A stretch of DNA of 64,000 bases from Pseudomonas putida (lineage in GTDB: Bacteria; Pseudomonadota; Gammaproteobacteria; Pseudomonadales; Pseudomonadaceae), in assembly GCF_026625125.1 (NCBI RefSeq), contig NZ_CP113097.1, positions 4,264,001-4,328,000 on the forward strand, read 5' to 3'. Shown here one piece after another: positions 32,366-41,901 of the stretch. The position numbers and the translations under genes are program-made. The notes beneath the pieces are model-generated. The model had not been told where the DNA came from. It was given only the letters and a program-made list of their open reading frames with translations, and ran no database searches. Positions within the stretch are counted from its first letter, which is position 1; the number at the start of each line of letters is the position of its first letter.

Positions 32366-35300
32366 TCAGCGGACGTACTGCAACACCACTTCCAGCGGAT
32401 GACGCATCTGCCGTTCGGTCATGCGCTTGACCTGGCTACGACACGAATAGCCGGTTGCCAGCGCCTCCCCTTGTTTGTCCAGCTTGGTCGCCCAGGATTG
32501 CTCGAAGATGGTCCGCGACGCCTGCTGGTTACGTGCCTCGTGCCCGTAGGTACCGGACATACCGCAGCACCCCGTGGCCTCGGTCACCAGCTTCAGGCCC
32601 AAGCGCGCGAATAGCTGCTCCCACTGGCGGGTGCTGGCCGGCACGTTGGTTTTTTCGGTGCAGTGGGCCATCAGCCGGAAGCTTGCAGGCTCGGCCTGCC
32701 CCTGCTCGGGCAGCACCTCCATCAACCACTCCTGCGGCAACAGCACCTTGGGGCAGCCCTCCAGGCCCGGCACCTTCTGGTACTCCTGGCGGTAGACCAG
32801 GGTCATGGCAGGGTCCAGGCCCACCAGCGGCACACCGCAGTCAGCCAGGGCCTTGAGCTGGGTGGCATTGCGGATTGCCGCTTTGGCGAATGCCCCCAAA
32901 AAGCCCTGCACGTGCAGCGGCTTGCCATTGGCACTGTAAGGCGCCAGGAATACACGGTGGCCAAGGCGATTGGCCAGCTCGATGAACGCCGCCAGTAGCG
33001 GTGTCTCGAAGTAACGGGTGAAGGCATCCTGCACCAGCACGATGCTGCGCTCGCGCTGGGCCGGGGTCAGCTCGCGCAGCGCTGGAACGCTGGCCACACC
33101 AACCCGGCAGCGCGTGAGGGTGGACTGGAAGTTGAAGCGACTGATCAGCGGGCTGTCGACCATGCCGACCTTGTCCGCCAGCAACCTGCTGACCCACTTC
33201 GACCCCATCACCGCGTTGTACAGCCCAGGTGCATGGGCCAGGTAGGGGATGGTGAACTCCAGCGAGCCTATCAGGTAGTCACGCACCGGGCGCTGGTAGC
33301 GGCCGTGGTACAGCTCGAGGAAGCGCGAGCGGAAGTCTGGCACGTTGACCTTGATCGGGCACTGGCCTGCACATGACTTGCACGCCAGGCAGCCGGCCAT
33401 GGCGTCGTAGACCTCATGGGAAAAGTCCTCCTGGCCCTGGTTGCGTGCCCGGTTGTTGAGCAGCCGCGCCGGCAGCCCTTTGAGCCAGGATGCCTTGTTG
33501 CGCGCCGCAGCCAGCACATCGATGTTCGCTGCACCCTGCAGGCGCAGCCATTCACGTATCAACGAGGCGCGCCCCTTGGGCGAATGCTGGCGCTCACGGG
33601 TGGCCTTCCACGAGGGGCACATGGCGTCGTTGGGGTCGTAGTTGTAGCAGGCGCCATTGCCGTTGCAGTGCACGGCGCTGTCGAAGTCCTGCCATACACG
33701 CTCGTCGATGGTACGGTCGAGGTCGCCCCGCAAGGTCACGCCATCTACCTTGGTCAACCCTTCGGCGCTGTCCGGCGGGGTGCAGATCTTGCCAGGGTTG
33801 AGTTGGTTGCGCGGGTCGAAGGCACCCTTGAGGCGCTGCAGAGCCGGATACAGTTCGCCGAAGTACTCCGGCACATATTCCGAACGCAACCCCTTGCCGT
33901 GCTCGCCCCACAGCAGGCCGCCGTAGCGTTTGGTCAACGCTGCCACTGCATCGGAAATCGGCTTGACCAGCGCCGCCTGGGCGGGGTCTTTCATGTCCAG
34001 AGCCGGGCGTACGTGCAGCACGCCGGCGTCGACGTGGCCAAACATGCCGTAGGCCAGGCCATAGCCGTCGAGCAGCGCGCGGAAATCGGCAATGTAGTCG
34101 GCCAGTTGCTCGGGCGGCACCGCAGTGTCTTCAACGAAAGGTTGCGGGCGCACCTCGCCCTCGACGTTGCCCAGCAGCCCCACCGAACGCTTGCGCATGG
34201 TGTAGACGCGAGTCACGGCCTCAGCCCCTTCGGCCAGGGTATGGCCCAGGCGCTCGACACTGGTGTCGCGCTGCAGGTGATCGATGAAGGCTTCAACCCG
34301 AGCATTGACCTCGGCAGGCTCATCGCCACAGAACTCTACCAGGTTGATACCCAGCGTCGGGCGCTGCGGGTCGGCCGGGAAGTACTCGGCAACGCTATGC
34401 CAGACGATGTCCTTCATCGCCAGCATCAGCACCTTGGAATCCACTGTCTCGATCGACAGGGGCTTGTGCGCCATCAGTGCATTTGCATCGCGCAGCGCGT
34501 CCATGAAGCTGGTGTAGCGGACGTTGACCAGCACCGCATACTTGGGAATCGGCAGCACGTTGAGCTTGGCTTCGACCACATAACCCAACGACCCTTCGGC
34601 GCCACACAGCACGCTGTTGAGGTTGAAACGGCCCTGCTCGTCGCGCAGGTGCGCCAGGTCGTAGCCGGTCAGGCAGCGGTTGAGCTTGGGGAAGGTGGCT
34701 GCGATCAGCTCGGCCTGGGTTTGCTGGATGTCGCGGGCAGTCCGGTACACCTCACCCACCCGACCGGGGGCCGCACAAGCCTGCTCCAGCGCCGCATCGT
34801 CGATCGGCAGGCTGTGCAGGCGCTCACCACCGAGCAGCACGCTGTGCAGTTCCAGCACGTGGTCGCGGGTCTTGCCGTAGGTGCAACTGCCCTGGCCGCT
34901 GGCGTCGGTGTTGATCATACCCCCGACGGTAGCGCGGTTGGAGGTGGACAGTTCAGGCGCAAAGAACAGCCCGTGAGGCTTGAGCGCGGCATTGAGCTGG
35001 TCCTTGACCACGCCAGCCTGCACTCGCACCCAACGCTCCTGGGCATTGATTTCGAGGATGCTGTTCATGTGCCGCGAGAGGTCGACCACGATACCGTCGG
35101 TCAGCGATTGGCCATTGGTGCCGGTACCGCCACCGCGTGGGGTCAGTTTGACCTGCTGGAAGCGTTCTTCGGCCATCAGCGCGGCCACCCGCGCGACATC
35201 GTCGGCGTCCAGCGGGAATACCGCCGCCTGGGGCAGGCGCTGATAGATGGAGTTGTCAGTCGCCAGCACGGTACGGGTGGCGTAATCGGCGCTGATCTGG

Positions 35301-35383
35301 CCACGGAAGCCGCTGTTGCGCAGGGCTTCGAGGAATTCTGGGTAACCGGCGCTTGGCGCAGTGGTCGGCAGTTGGGCGATCAT
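32366..35383 (-). CDS. ydiJ: FAD/Fe-S oxidoreductase, YdiJ type (D-2-hydroxyacid dehydrogenase-like)
   Basis: Large 1005-aa fusion. The N-terminal PCMH-type FAD domain (~50-280) shows TPRGGGTGTNGQSLTDGIVVD and the FAD-linked oxidase C-terminal part follows (to ~530). A ferredoxin-like region then has cysteine motifs (CNGNGACYNY, and CLACKSCAGQCP for a 4Fe-4S cluster), and the C-terminus carries CCG-type cysteine motifs (ATGCCGMSGTYG). This domain order is that of E. coli YdiJ, reported as a D-2-hydroxyglutarate/D-lactate-type dehydrogenase feeding electrons to the respiratory chain; the substrate here is inferred only. A divergent LysR gene upstream is its likely regulator. Confidence 0.88.
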   Translation of the reverse strand: MIAQLPTTAPSAGYPEFLEALRNSGFRGQISADYATRTVLATDNSIYQRLPQAAVFPLDADDVARVAALMAEERFQQVKLTPRGGGTGTNGQSLTDGIVVDLSRHMNSILEINAQERWVRVQAGVVKDQLNAALKPHGLFFAPELSTSNRATVGGMINTDASGQGSCTYGKTRDHVLELHSVLLGGERLHSLPIDDAALEQACAAPGRVGEVYRTARDIQQTQAELIAATFPKLNRCLTGYDLAHLRDEQGRFNLNSVLCGAEGSLGYVVEAKLNVLPIPKYAVLVNVRYTSFMDALRDANALMAHKPLSIETVDSKVLMLAMKDIVWHSVAEYFPADPQRPTLGINLVEFCGDEPAEVNARVEAFIDHLQRDTSVERLGHTLAEGAEAVTRVYTMRKRSVGLLGNVEGEVRPQPFVEDTAVPPEQLADYIADFRALLDGYGLAYGMFGHVDAGVLHVRPALDMKDPAQAALVKPISDAVAALTKRYGGLLWGEHGKGLRSEYVPEYFGELYPALQRLKGAFDPRNQLNPGKICTPPDSAEGLTKVDGVTLRGDLDRTIDERVWQDFDSAVHCNGNGACYNYDPNDAMCPSWKATRERQHSPKGRASLIREWLRLQGAANIDVLAAARNKASWLKGLPARLLNNRARNQGQEDFSHEVYDAMAGCLACKSCAGQCPIKVNVPDFRSRFLELYHGRYQRPVRDYLIGSLEFTIPYLAHAPGLYNAVMGSKWVSRLLADKVGMVDSPLISRFNFQSTLTRCRVGVASVPALRELTPAQRERSIVLVQDAFTRYFETPLLAAFIELANRLGHRVFLAPYSANGKPLHVQGFLGAFAKAAIRNATQLKALADCGVPLVGLDPAMTLVYRQEYQKVPGLEGCPKVLLPQEWLMEVLPEQGQAEPASFRLMAHCTEKTNVPASTRQWEQLFARLGLKLVTEATGCCGMSGTYGHEARNQQASRTIFEQSWATKLDKQGEALATGYSCRSQVKRMTERQMRHPLEVVLQYVR

Positions 35384-35535
35384 CGAAGGATGGCCTCTTG
35401 AAATGGGCTAATTCACGGGATTCCTGTCGCCTTGGCATGGATCGAACCACGCAAGGATGACGAATGGGCCAATGTTCCTGTAGTTTCGCCCCAGGGGCAA
35501 ACGGATAATCCTGCCGCTATCAATGACTTTAATGA

Positions 35536-36420
35536 ATGAATTACCGTCACCTGACACCCTCCATGTCATTGCTGCTGGCTTTCGAGGCTGCCGCCCGGCA
35601 TGAAAGCTACACCCGCGCCGCTGCCGAACTGTCCCTGACCCAGAGCGCGGTCAGCCGGCAAGTGCAGGCGCTGGAACAGCAACTCGGGCTGACCCTGTTC
35701 CGCCGCGAAGGCCGCCAGGTACAACTCACCGACGTGGGCCGGCTGTACCAGCGCGAACTCAGCGAAGCGCTGGGCCGCATCCGCAGCGCCACCTTGCAAG
35801 CCCTGGCTTACCAGTCCGGGGTCGGCACGCTGCGCTTGGCTACCCTGCCCACCTTCGGCTCCAAGTGGCTGCTGCCGCGCCTGCATGCCTTCTACAGCGC
35901 CCACCCGGGCATGCTGGTACACATTCATTCGCGGATCGAAGCGATCAACTTCGATACCAGCGAGATCGATGCCGCCATCGGCGTGGCCAGCCATGACCTG
36001 CCGGGGCTTATCTGCCATCGGCTGCATGCCGAGGAGCTGGTGGTGATCCTCCCGCCGCAAGCCGGCAGCGATGCCCAGGCCTGGGACCCGGCACGCATCA
36101 GTGCCGAGGTACTGCTCAACGTCGCCAACAATCCTCATGCCTGGGGCGAATGGTTTTCGCACCATGGCCTGGCGCACCGGGCGATGCGCCTGGGGCCGAG
36201 CTTCGAGCTGACGTCACACCTGATTCAGGCGGTGCGCGCAGGGATCGGCATCGGCCTGGTGCCGCGGATATTGGTGGACGAGGAGCTGGCCAAGGGCGAA
36301 CTGTTCAGCCCGGGCACGGCGTTCGCCAGCCAGCGCAGCTATTACCTGATCTACCCCCCACGGAACGAAGCGCTGCCCTCGCTGCGGGCGTTTCGTGGCT
36401 GGCTGCTCGAGCAGATCTGA
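35536..36420 (+). CDS. LysR-family regulator (GcvA-like)
   Basis: 294-aa transcription factor. The N-terminal winged helix-turn-helix reads FEAAARHESYTRAAAELSLTQSAVSRQVQALEQ (through ~50), then a linker helix and a periplasmic-binding-like effector domain (~95-294) starting TLRLATLPTFGSKWLLPRL. That start and the VHIHSRIEAINFDTSEIDAAIG segment are typical of the GcvA/AmpR-type subgroup. It is divergent from the ydiJ-type gene with a 152-bp shared promoter region. Confidence 0.9.
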   Translation: MNYRHLTPSMSLLLAFEAAARHESYTRAAAELSLTQSAVSRQVQALEQQLGLTLFRREGRQVQLTDVGRLYQRELSEALGRIRSATLQALAYQSGVGTLRLATLPTFGSKWLLPRLHAFYSAHPGMLVHIHSRIEAINFDTSEIDAAIGVASHDLPGLICHRLHAEELVVILPPQAGSDAQAWDPARISAEVLLNVANNPHAWGEWFSHHGLAHRAMRLGPSFELTSHLIQAVRAGIGIGLVPRILVDEELAKGELFSPGTAFASQRSYYLIYPPRNEALPSLRAFRGWLLEQI

Positions 36421-36508
36421 GTGCTTTCTCCCGTCACAGGCCCTGTCGCTGCCAAGGCGACGCAGAAAGCCTCCAGCAATGCCCGCAAAAACGCTGAGGG
36501 CAGGCAAT

Positions 36509-36543
36509 GAAAAACCCGATGCCAGCTACCTGACATCGGGTTT
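36509..36543 (-). terminator. Terminator downstream of the aroP-like gene
   Basis: A 10-bp stem AAACCCGATG/CATCGGGTTT with a 12-nt loop. The reverse strand continues into TTTTTC. It lies about 20 nt after the permease stop codon. Confidence 0.88.
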
Positions 36544-36562
36544 CGTTCACCGCCCGCTGCGC

Positions 36563-37984
36563 TTACTTGGCAACAGTACCGGCTGCTGCGCCGTTGCCCA
36601 GCTCGCGGCGTTTGGGCTTGATGATGTAGAACAGGAACATCATCAGCACCCACACTGGAATGGCATATACCGAAACCTGGATGCCCGGGATTTGCAGCAT
36701 GATGCCCAGGATCAGCACCACGAACGCCAGGCAGATGTAGTTGCCATAGGGGTACCACAGCGCCTTGAACAGCGGCTTCTGGCCGGTGCGGTTCAAATGC
36801 TGGCGGAATTTCAGGTGCGAGAAACTGATCATTGCCCAGTTGATCACCAGGGTCGCCACGACCAGTGACATCAGCAGCTCCAGCGCATCATGCGGCATGA
36901 AGTAGTTGAGCAGCACGGCGATCAGGGTAACGGCTGCCGACACCAGGATCGAACGCACCGGCACACCACGTTTGTCGACCTTGGCCAGCGCTGCGGGGGC
37001 ATCGCCTTGCTCGGCCATGCCCAGCAGCATGCGGGCATTGCAGTAGGTACCACTGTTGTACACCGACAGTGCCGCCGTCAGGACCACGAAGTTCAACAGG
37101 TGGGCGGCCACATCACTGCCCAGCAGCGAGAACACCTGCACGAACGGGCTGCTGCCGTAGCTGCCGCCAGAAGCATCGATGCTGGCGACCAGGGTATCCC
37201 ACGGGGTCAGCGACAGCAGGACGACCAGTGCACCGATGTAGAAGATCAGGATGCGGTAGATGACCTGGTTGATGGCCTTGGGGATCACGGTTTTCGGCTT
37301 GTCTGCCTCGGCTGCAGTGAAGCCGAGCATTTCCAGGCCACCGAAGGAGAACATGATGAACGCCAGTGCCATGACCAGGCCGCTGACACCGTTCGGGAAG
37401 AAGCCATCATGCGCCCACAGGTTGGTCACCGAAGCTTCGGGGCCGCCGCTGCCGCTGGTCAGCAGGTAGGCACCCAGGCCGATCATGCCGACGATGGCGG
37501 CGACCTTGATGATGGCGAACCAGAACTCGGCTTCGCCGAACACCTTCACGTTCATGAGGTTGATGACGTTGATCAGCAGGAAGAAGCCTGCTGCCGTGAC
37601 CCACGTCGGGATCTCCGGCCACCAGTAGTGAATGTACTTGCCGACCGCCGTCAGCTCCGACATGCCCACCAGGATGTACAGCACCCAGCAATTCCAGCCC
37701 GACATGAATCCGGCAAAACCGCCCCAGTACTTATGGGCAAAGTGGCTGAACGAACCGGCCACTGGCTCTTCGACGATCATCTCCCCAAGCTGGCGCATGA
37801 TCATGAAGGCGATGAAACCGCAGATGGCGTAGCCCAGGATCATCGACGGGCCGGCGTATTTCATCACGCCTGCCGAGCCAAGGAACAGGCCGGTACCAAT
37901 CGCGCCGCCAAGGGCGATCAACTGGATGTGGCGGTTCTTCAGGCCCCGCTTGAGCTCGCCTGAATGCATGTTGTGTTCACTCAT
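36563..37984 (-). CDS. aroP: Aromatic amino acid permease, AroP/PheP type
   Basis: 473-aa amino acid/proton symporter of the APC superfamily with about 12 membrane segments. It begins LKRGLKNRHIQLIALGGAIGTGLFLGSA, the AAT-family signature, and continues with GEMIVEEPVAGSFSHFAHKY and GLEMLGFTAAEADKP. The AroP/PheP assignment follows overall sequence feel and proximity to phh genes; other AAT members (GABA, proline) are less likely. The frame extends to 38032, but the ATG at 37984 has AGGTGA 8 nt upstream. It is monocistronic. Confidence 0.83.
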   Translation of the reverse strand: MSEHNMHSGELKRGLKNRHIQLIALGGAIGTGLFLGSAGVMKYAGPSMILGYAICGFIAFMIMRQLGEMIVEEPVAGSFSHFAHKYWGGFAGFMSGWNCWVLYILVGMSELTAVGKYIHYWWPEIPTWVTAAGFFLLINVINLMNVKVFGEAEFWFAIIKVAAIVGMIGLGAYLLTSGSGGPEASVTNLWAHDGFFPNGVSGLVMALAFIMFSFGGLEMLGFTAAEADKPKTVIPKAINQVIYRILIFYIGALVVLLSLTPWDTLVASIDASGGSYGSSPFVQVFSLLGSDVAAHLLNFVVLTAALSVYNSGTYCNARMLLGMAEQGDAPAALAKVDKRGVPVRSILVSAAVTLIAVLLNYFMPHDALELLMSLVVATLVINWAMISFSHLKFRQHLNRTGQKPLFKALWYPYGNYICLAFVVLILGIMLQIPGIQVSVYAIPVWVLMMFLFYIIKPKRRELGNGAAAGTVAK

Positions 37985-38603
37985 GAACGAAGTCACCTGC
38001 ATTGTTTTTATCTGTGACGGAATCGGACCCACCGCGCTCGTGGCGCAGCGGAATGGGCAAGGTGGTTACCTTGGTTTCTTGAACACAGCCGCTGCCGGAG
38101 CGGATCAGCCGGGTGTGAGCAAGAGTGCGCGGTACGCAAGAGGGTCACAGGTAAAACGCGGCGCACTGTATACCCCTGCAAGCGCGCAGGCGTCAACGCG
38201 TTGCGTCGTTTCCTCAGAAAAAACGCAGCGATCCTGTGGTAGGAAGCCTAGAAAGGCGGAGTGATCGGCGTACATGGCGCCTCCATTTGTTGTTCTGTGT
38301 GCCCGGCTCTGTGGACGGGCTTTTGCGCACGGCAATGGTCGCTATATCAGCGTGGGACGGGGGTTTGAGCAATAGGGTTGACTGGCGCAGGTGGGGTCTT
38401 GGGCGGTGGGGCGCGGCAAGATCTGTTTACAGGGAGGGGGGCCGAGTAGAGAAAGCGGGTGAATTCGTATAGTTTTCTTTACAGCGCGGTTCGAAAACTT
38501 GCCAGTCGTCCGAAAAAATCTTTTTCTTCAATATCTTGGCGCGCGGAGAGGCGGGTGCGGAGCTGCTGCGGGCGCAGTAGGCCAGGATGCAGGTTGATGT
38601 ATT
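37985..38603. other. Non-coding region upstream of the aroP-like gene
   Basis: About 620 bp with no supportable gene. It begins with the permease promoter and leader and then becomes G-rich and irregular (38350-38470) before the tandem repeats start. Short open frames here lack ribosome sites and protein-like composition. Confidence 0.6.
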
Positions 38604-38950
38604 GCCTGTCAGCGTTGTTGGGGCTGCTTTGCAGCCCATCGCCGGCAAGCCGGCTCCCACCTGGACCGCGTTGGGCTTCAGAAGGCCGGCCTGAAGGATG
38701 GGGTGGTGCCTGTCAGCGTTGCTGGGGCTGCTGTGCAGCCCATCGCCGGCAAGCCGGCTCCCACCTGGACCGCGTTGGGCTTCAGGAAGCCGGCCTGAAA
38801 AGGATGGGGTGGTGCCTGTCAGCGTTGCTGGGGCTGCTGTGCAGCCCATCGCCGGCAAGCCGGACCACAGGTCACCGCGCAAATCTGAAGACTGCGCGGT
38901 CCGGGTGGGAGCCGGCTTGCCGGCGATGGGCCGCACAGCGGCCCCAAGTC
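38604..38950. repeat. Tandem ~105-bp repeat array with REP cores
   Basis: Three head-to-tail copies start with CCTGTCAGCGTTG at 38605, 38709 and 38815, so the periods are 104 and 106 bp. Each copy contains GGGGCTGCT-TGCAGCCC, then ATCGCCGGCAAGCCGG (REP core GCCGGC-AA-GCCGGC at 38641, 38745 and a partial one at 38851). The third copy diverges after the core and is closed by an inverted core at 38911-38924 (GCCGGCTTGCCGGC), forming a long hairpin-capable end. Open frames on both strands here arise only from the repeats. Confidence 0.92.
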
Positions 38951-38974
38951 GCTTAACTGACGGGCCGTGGCGGA

Positions 38975-40039
38975 TCAGCCGCGCGGCTTGCCGCGACCAC
39001 GCCCTGCCGGCTTATCACCGTCAGGCTTGGCCGGGCGCTTGCGCATCTCGCTCGGACGCTCAGCAACGGCGCTGCCGCGGCTGCCCTTGCGTGGCGCCTC
39101 TTCACGCGGCTGGCGAGCCGGACGCTCGGCAGCCGCGGCATCCTGCGCCGGCCGCAGGCTGCGCACACGCTCGCTACGCCCCATCGGCCGCGTCGACTTG
39201 CGCTGCAGGCGCTCCATCTTGTCCTTGGCCTTCAGGTTCATGGCAGGCAGCGCCACCGGCTGCAGGCCCACTTCAGCGGCCAGGATGTCGATTTCGCCCT
39301 GGGTCATTTCACGCCAGCGGCCCATCGGCAGATCGGAGTTGAGGAACACCGGGCCGAAACGCACGCGCTTGAGGCGGCTGACCACCATGCCCTGCGATTC
39401 CCACAGGCGGCGTACCTCACGGTTGCGCCCTTCCATCACCACACAGTGGTACCAGTGGTTGAAACCTTCACCCCCTGGAGCCTTCTGGATGTCGGTGAAC
39501 TTGGCCGGGCCGTCCTCAAGCATCACGCCCGCCTTCAGGCGTTCGATCATCTCGTCATCGACCTCGCCACGCACACGCACCGCGTACTCGCGGTCCATCT
39601 CGTAGGACGGGTGCATCAGGCGGTTGGCCAGCTCACCGTCGGTGGTGAACAGCAGCAGGCCGGTGGTGTTGATGTCGAGGCGGCCAATGTTGATCCAGCG
39701 GCCTTCCTTCGGCCGCGACAGGCGGTCGAACACGGTCGGACGGCCTTCCGGGTCGTCACGGGTGCAGATCTCGCCATCGGGCTTGTTGTACATGATCACC
39801 CGGCGCGTGGCCTCGGCGGCCTCTTCGCGCTTGATCAGCTTGCCGTCGACAGCGATGGCATCGTGCAGGTCGACGCGCTGGCCGAGGGTGGCCTCGACGC
39901 CATTGACCTTGATACGGCCCTGGCTGATCCAAGCCTCGACGTCACGGCGCGAACCCACGCCAATGCGCGCCAGCACTTTCTGCAGCTTTTCGCCGGCTGG
40001 CGGGGTGATTTCGGTGTTTTGCAGGTCTTGCTCACTCAT
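38975..40039 (-). CDS. rluB: 23S rRNA pseudouridine synthase RluB
   Basis: Makes pseudouridine at 23S rRNA position 2605 (E. coli numbering). The 354-aa protein has an N-terminal S4 RNA-binding domain (KLQKVLARIGVGSRRDVEAWI, 18-38) and the RsuA/RluB catalytic domain with Asp122 in IGRLDINTTGLLLFTTDGE. Residues from ~270 form a basic, Arg/Pro/Gly-rich disordered tail (MGRSERVRSLRPAQ to GRGRGKPRG) that probably aids rRNA binding. A strong GGGAGGTG site precedes the ATG. It is last in the conserved PHP-yciO-scpA-scpB-rluB order. Confidence 0.95.
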   Translation of the reverse strand: MSEQDLQNTEITPPAGEKLQKVLARIGVGSRRDVEAWISQGRIKVNGVEATLGQRVDLHDAIAVDGKLIKREEAAEATRRVIMYNKPDGEICTRDDPEGRPTVFDRLSRPKEGRWINIGRLDINTTGLLLFTTDGELANRLMHPSYEMDREYAVRVRGEVDDEMIERLKAGVMLEDGPAKFTDIQKAPGGEGFNHWYHCVVMEGRNREVRRLWESQGMVVSRLKRVRFGPVFLNSDLPMGRWREMTQGEIDILAAEVGLQPVALPAMNLKAKDKMERLQRKSTRPMGRSERVRSLRPAQDAAAAERPARQPREEAPRKGSRGSAVAERPSEMRKRPAKPDGDKPAGRGRGKPRG

Positions 40040-40189
40040 CTGGGCACCTCCCGGTGTAGGAATGAAAACAGAGATTCTGGCGACGAACGCGCCAAAAAGT
40101 CGCGCATCATACGCGCTTCTAACGGGGAACGCACTGGAGCTTAGAGGGTTTTCAGGGGGTGAAGTGGTTTTCTGCCCAGCGGTTTCGTA

Positions 40190-40245
40190 TTGAAAGCCCC
40201 GGCCTCATCGCCGGCAAGCCGGCGCCCACCCGACCGCGCAGCGCC
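40190..40245. repeat. REP element between scpB and rluB
   Basis: One copy of the palindromic core GCCGGCAAGCCGGC (40210-40223) flanked by CTCATC and GCCCACC, the same family as the array at 38.6 kb. It lies within the operon, between the scpB stop and the rluB start. Confidence 0.85.
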
Positions 40246-40266
40246 TGTGATCTTGGCGCACAAGAC

Positions 40267-41064
40267 TCAGGGCTGCAGCTTGCCTTGATCCTCGACCGAG
40301 GCCTCTGGCTCTGGCTCTGGCTCTGACTCTGGCGCATCCTGCTCTGGCAAATCATCGAAATCGGTCTTGAGCCCCTCCTCCATCGCATCCAGTTCCACCA
40401 GCAGGCTACGGAAGCTCGTCTTCTCCTCGGGTTCGGCAACTGCCTGCTCGTCGGCCAGGCTGGCATCGGCCAACGCCTGCAAATGCGCCGGCACCGGTGC
40501 ATCATCCGGGTCGATCGAGGGCGCCGGCTCCATTTCACGCAGCTCGGCCAAGGCCGGTAACTCGTCCAGGCTCTTGAGGTTGAAATGATCGAGAAACGCC
40601 TTGGTGGTGGCGAACATCGCCGGCCGCCCAGGTACCTCGCGATGGCCAACCACCCGGATCCATTCACGCTCCATCAGGGTCTTGATGATGTTGCTGTTGA
40701 CCGCAACACCCCGCACGTCCTCGATCTCGCCGCGGGTGATGGGCTGGCGGTAAGCGATCAAGGCCATGGTTTCGAGCAGCGCACGGGAATAGCGCTGCGG
40801 CCGCTCTTCCCACAGGCGGCCCACCCACGGCGCGAAATTCTCGCGAATCTGCAAGCGATAGCCGCTGGCCACTTCCTTGAGCTCGAAGGCCCGACCACTG
40901 CAGGATTTGCCGAGCACTTCCAACGCTTTCTTGAATACCTTCGGCTCAGGGCGCTCGGCCTCCTCGAACAGCTCGTACAGCCGTTCGAGAGATTGCGGCT
41001 TGCCTGAGGCGAGTAGAAACGCCTCGATCAGCGACGCCAGGTCGCGGGGTTCATTCAGATTCAT
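40267..41064 (-). CDS. scpB: Segregation and condensation protein ScpB
   Basis: 265-aa accessory subunit of the SMC-type condensin complex with ScpA. The tandem winged-helix core occupies residues ~8-185, with LIEAFLLASGKPQSLERLYELF, YSRALLETMALIAYRQPITRGEIE and VGHREVPGRPAMFATTKAFLDHF. The rest is an acidic low-complexity tail containing repeated Glu-Pro (SEPEPEPEA) encoded by hexamer repeats near 40305-40330. The ATG at 41064 lies 14 nt inside the end of scpA, so translation is coupled. Confidence 0.95.
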   Translation of the reverse strand: MNLNEPRDLASLIEAFLLASGKPQSLERLYELFEEAERPEPKVFKKALEVLGKSCSGRAFELKEVASGYRLQIRENFAPWVGRLWEERPQRYSRALLETMALIAYRQPITRGEIEDVRGVAVNSNIIKTLMEREWIRVVGHREVPGRPAMFATTKAFLDHFNLKSLDELPALAELREMEPAPSIDPDDAPVPAHLQALADASLADEQAVAEPEEKTSFRSLLVELDAMEEGLKTDFDDLPEQDAPESEPEPEPEASVEDQGKLQP

Positions 41065-41896
41065 CAGGTTCTTCGACAGACTCGGCACGCACCCGGACAT
41101 GGATAGCGGCGAAAGGCTCATTTTGCACCAGTTCGATCAGCGATTCCTTCACCAACTCAAGAATCGCCATGAAGGTGACCACCACCCCCAGCTTGCCTTC
41201 CTCAGCCGTGAACAGTTCGACGAAAGGCACGAAGCCGCCGCCCTTCAGGCGCGCCAGCACTTCGCTCATGCGCTCGCGGGTAGACAGCGTTTCACGGGTG
41301 ATCTGGTGGCTTTCGAACAGATCGTTGCGGCGCATGACTTCGGCCATGCTGACCAACAATTCTTCCAGGCTGACCTGGGGCAACAGCTTGCGCACCTTGG
41401 CCTGGGGCGCCTCCAGACGCGGCACCACGACGTCACGGCCAACACGCGGGAGCTCGTCGATGCCTTCGGCTGCAGCCTTGAAACGCTCGTACTCCTGCAA
41501 GCGGCGAATCAGTTCAGCACGCGGGTCGCCTTCCTCCTCCTCGACCTCGGCGGAGCGTGGCAGCAACATGCGCGACTTGATCTCGGCAAGCATGGCAGCC
41601 ATCACCAGGTATTCGGCGGCCAACTCCAGGCGCACGCTTTTCATCAACTCGACATAACCCATGTACTGGCGGGTGATCTCCGCCACGGGGATGTCGAGAA
41701 TGTCGATGTTCTGCTTGCGGATCAGGTAAAGCAGCAGGTCGAGCGGGCCTTCGAAGGCCTCGAGGATGACCTCCAGCGCGTCCGGCGGAATGTAAAGGTC
41801 CACCGGCATCTCGGTCAGGGCTTCGCCGTAGACCAGGGCCAACTGCAATTGCCGAGGCAGTTCGGCTTCGATGGCCGAAGCCTCGGGTAGCTCCAT
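41051..41896 (-). CDS. scpA: Segregation and condensation protein ScpA
   Basis: 281-aa kleisin bridging SMC heads in chromosome segregation. The conserved N-terminal kleisin motif VILEAFEGPLDLLLYLIRKQNIDILDIPVAEITRQYMGY lies at ~42-80, followed by LAAEYLVMAAMLAEIKSRMLLPR; the C-terminal winged helix shows VTFMAILELVKESLI. The start is uncertain: the frame is open to 41938, and ATG 41896 was chosen because it falls just after the yciO stop. It overlaps scpB by 14 nt. Confidence 0.92.
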   Translation of the reverse strand: MELPEASAIEAELPRQLQLALVYGEALTEMPVDLYIPPDALEVILEAFEGPLDLLLYLIRKQNIDILDIPVAEITRQYMGYVELMKSVRLELAAEYLVMAAMLAEIKSRMLLPRSAEVEEEEGDPRAELIRRLQEYERFKAAAEGIDELPRVGRDVVVPRLEAPQAKVRKLLPQVSLEELLVSMAEVMRRNDLFESHQITRETLSTRERMSEVLARLKGGGFVPFVELFTAEEGKLGVVVTFMAILELVKESLIELVQNEPFAAIHVRVRAESVEEPDESE

Positions 41897-41901
41897 CTGG
41901 C

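Noticed and set aside
33416..35401. 661-aa forward frame over the ydiJ-type gene
   Set aside because: Antisense of the FAD/Fe-S oxidoreductase whose cofactor motifs are intact.
38427..38936. Open frames on both strands (169 aa reverse, 165 and 214 aa forward) over 38.4-39.3 kb
   Set aside because: They are produced by the tandem REP-containing repeats and by the antisense of rluB; the repeated peptide blocks mirror the DNA repeats and no ribosome site or domain is present.
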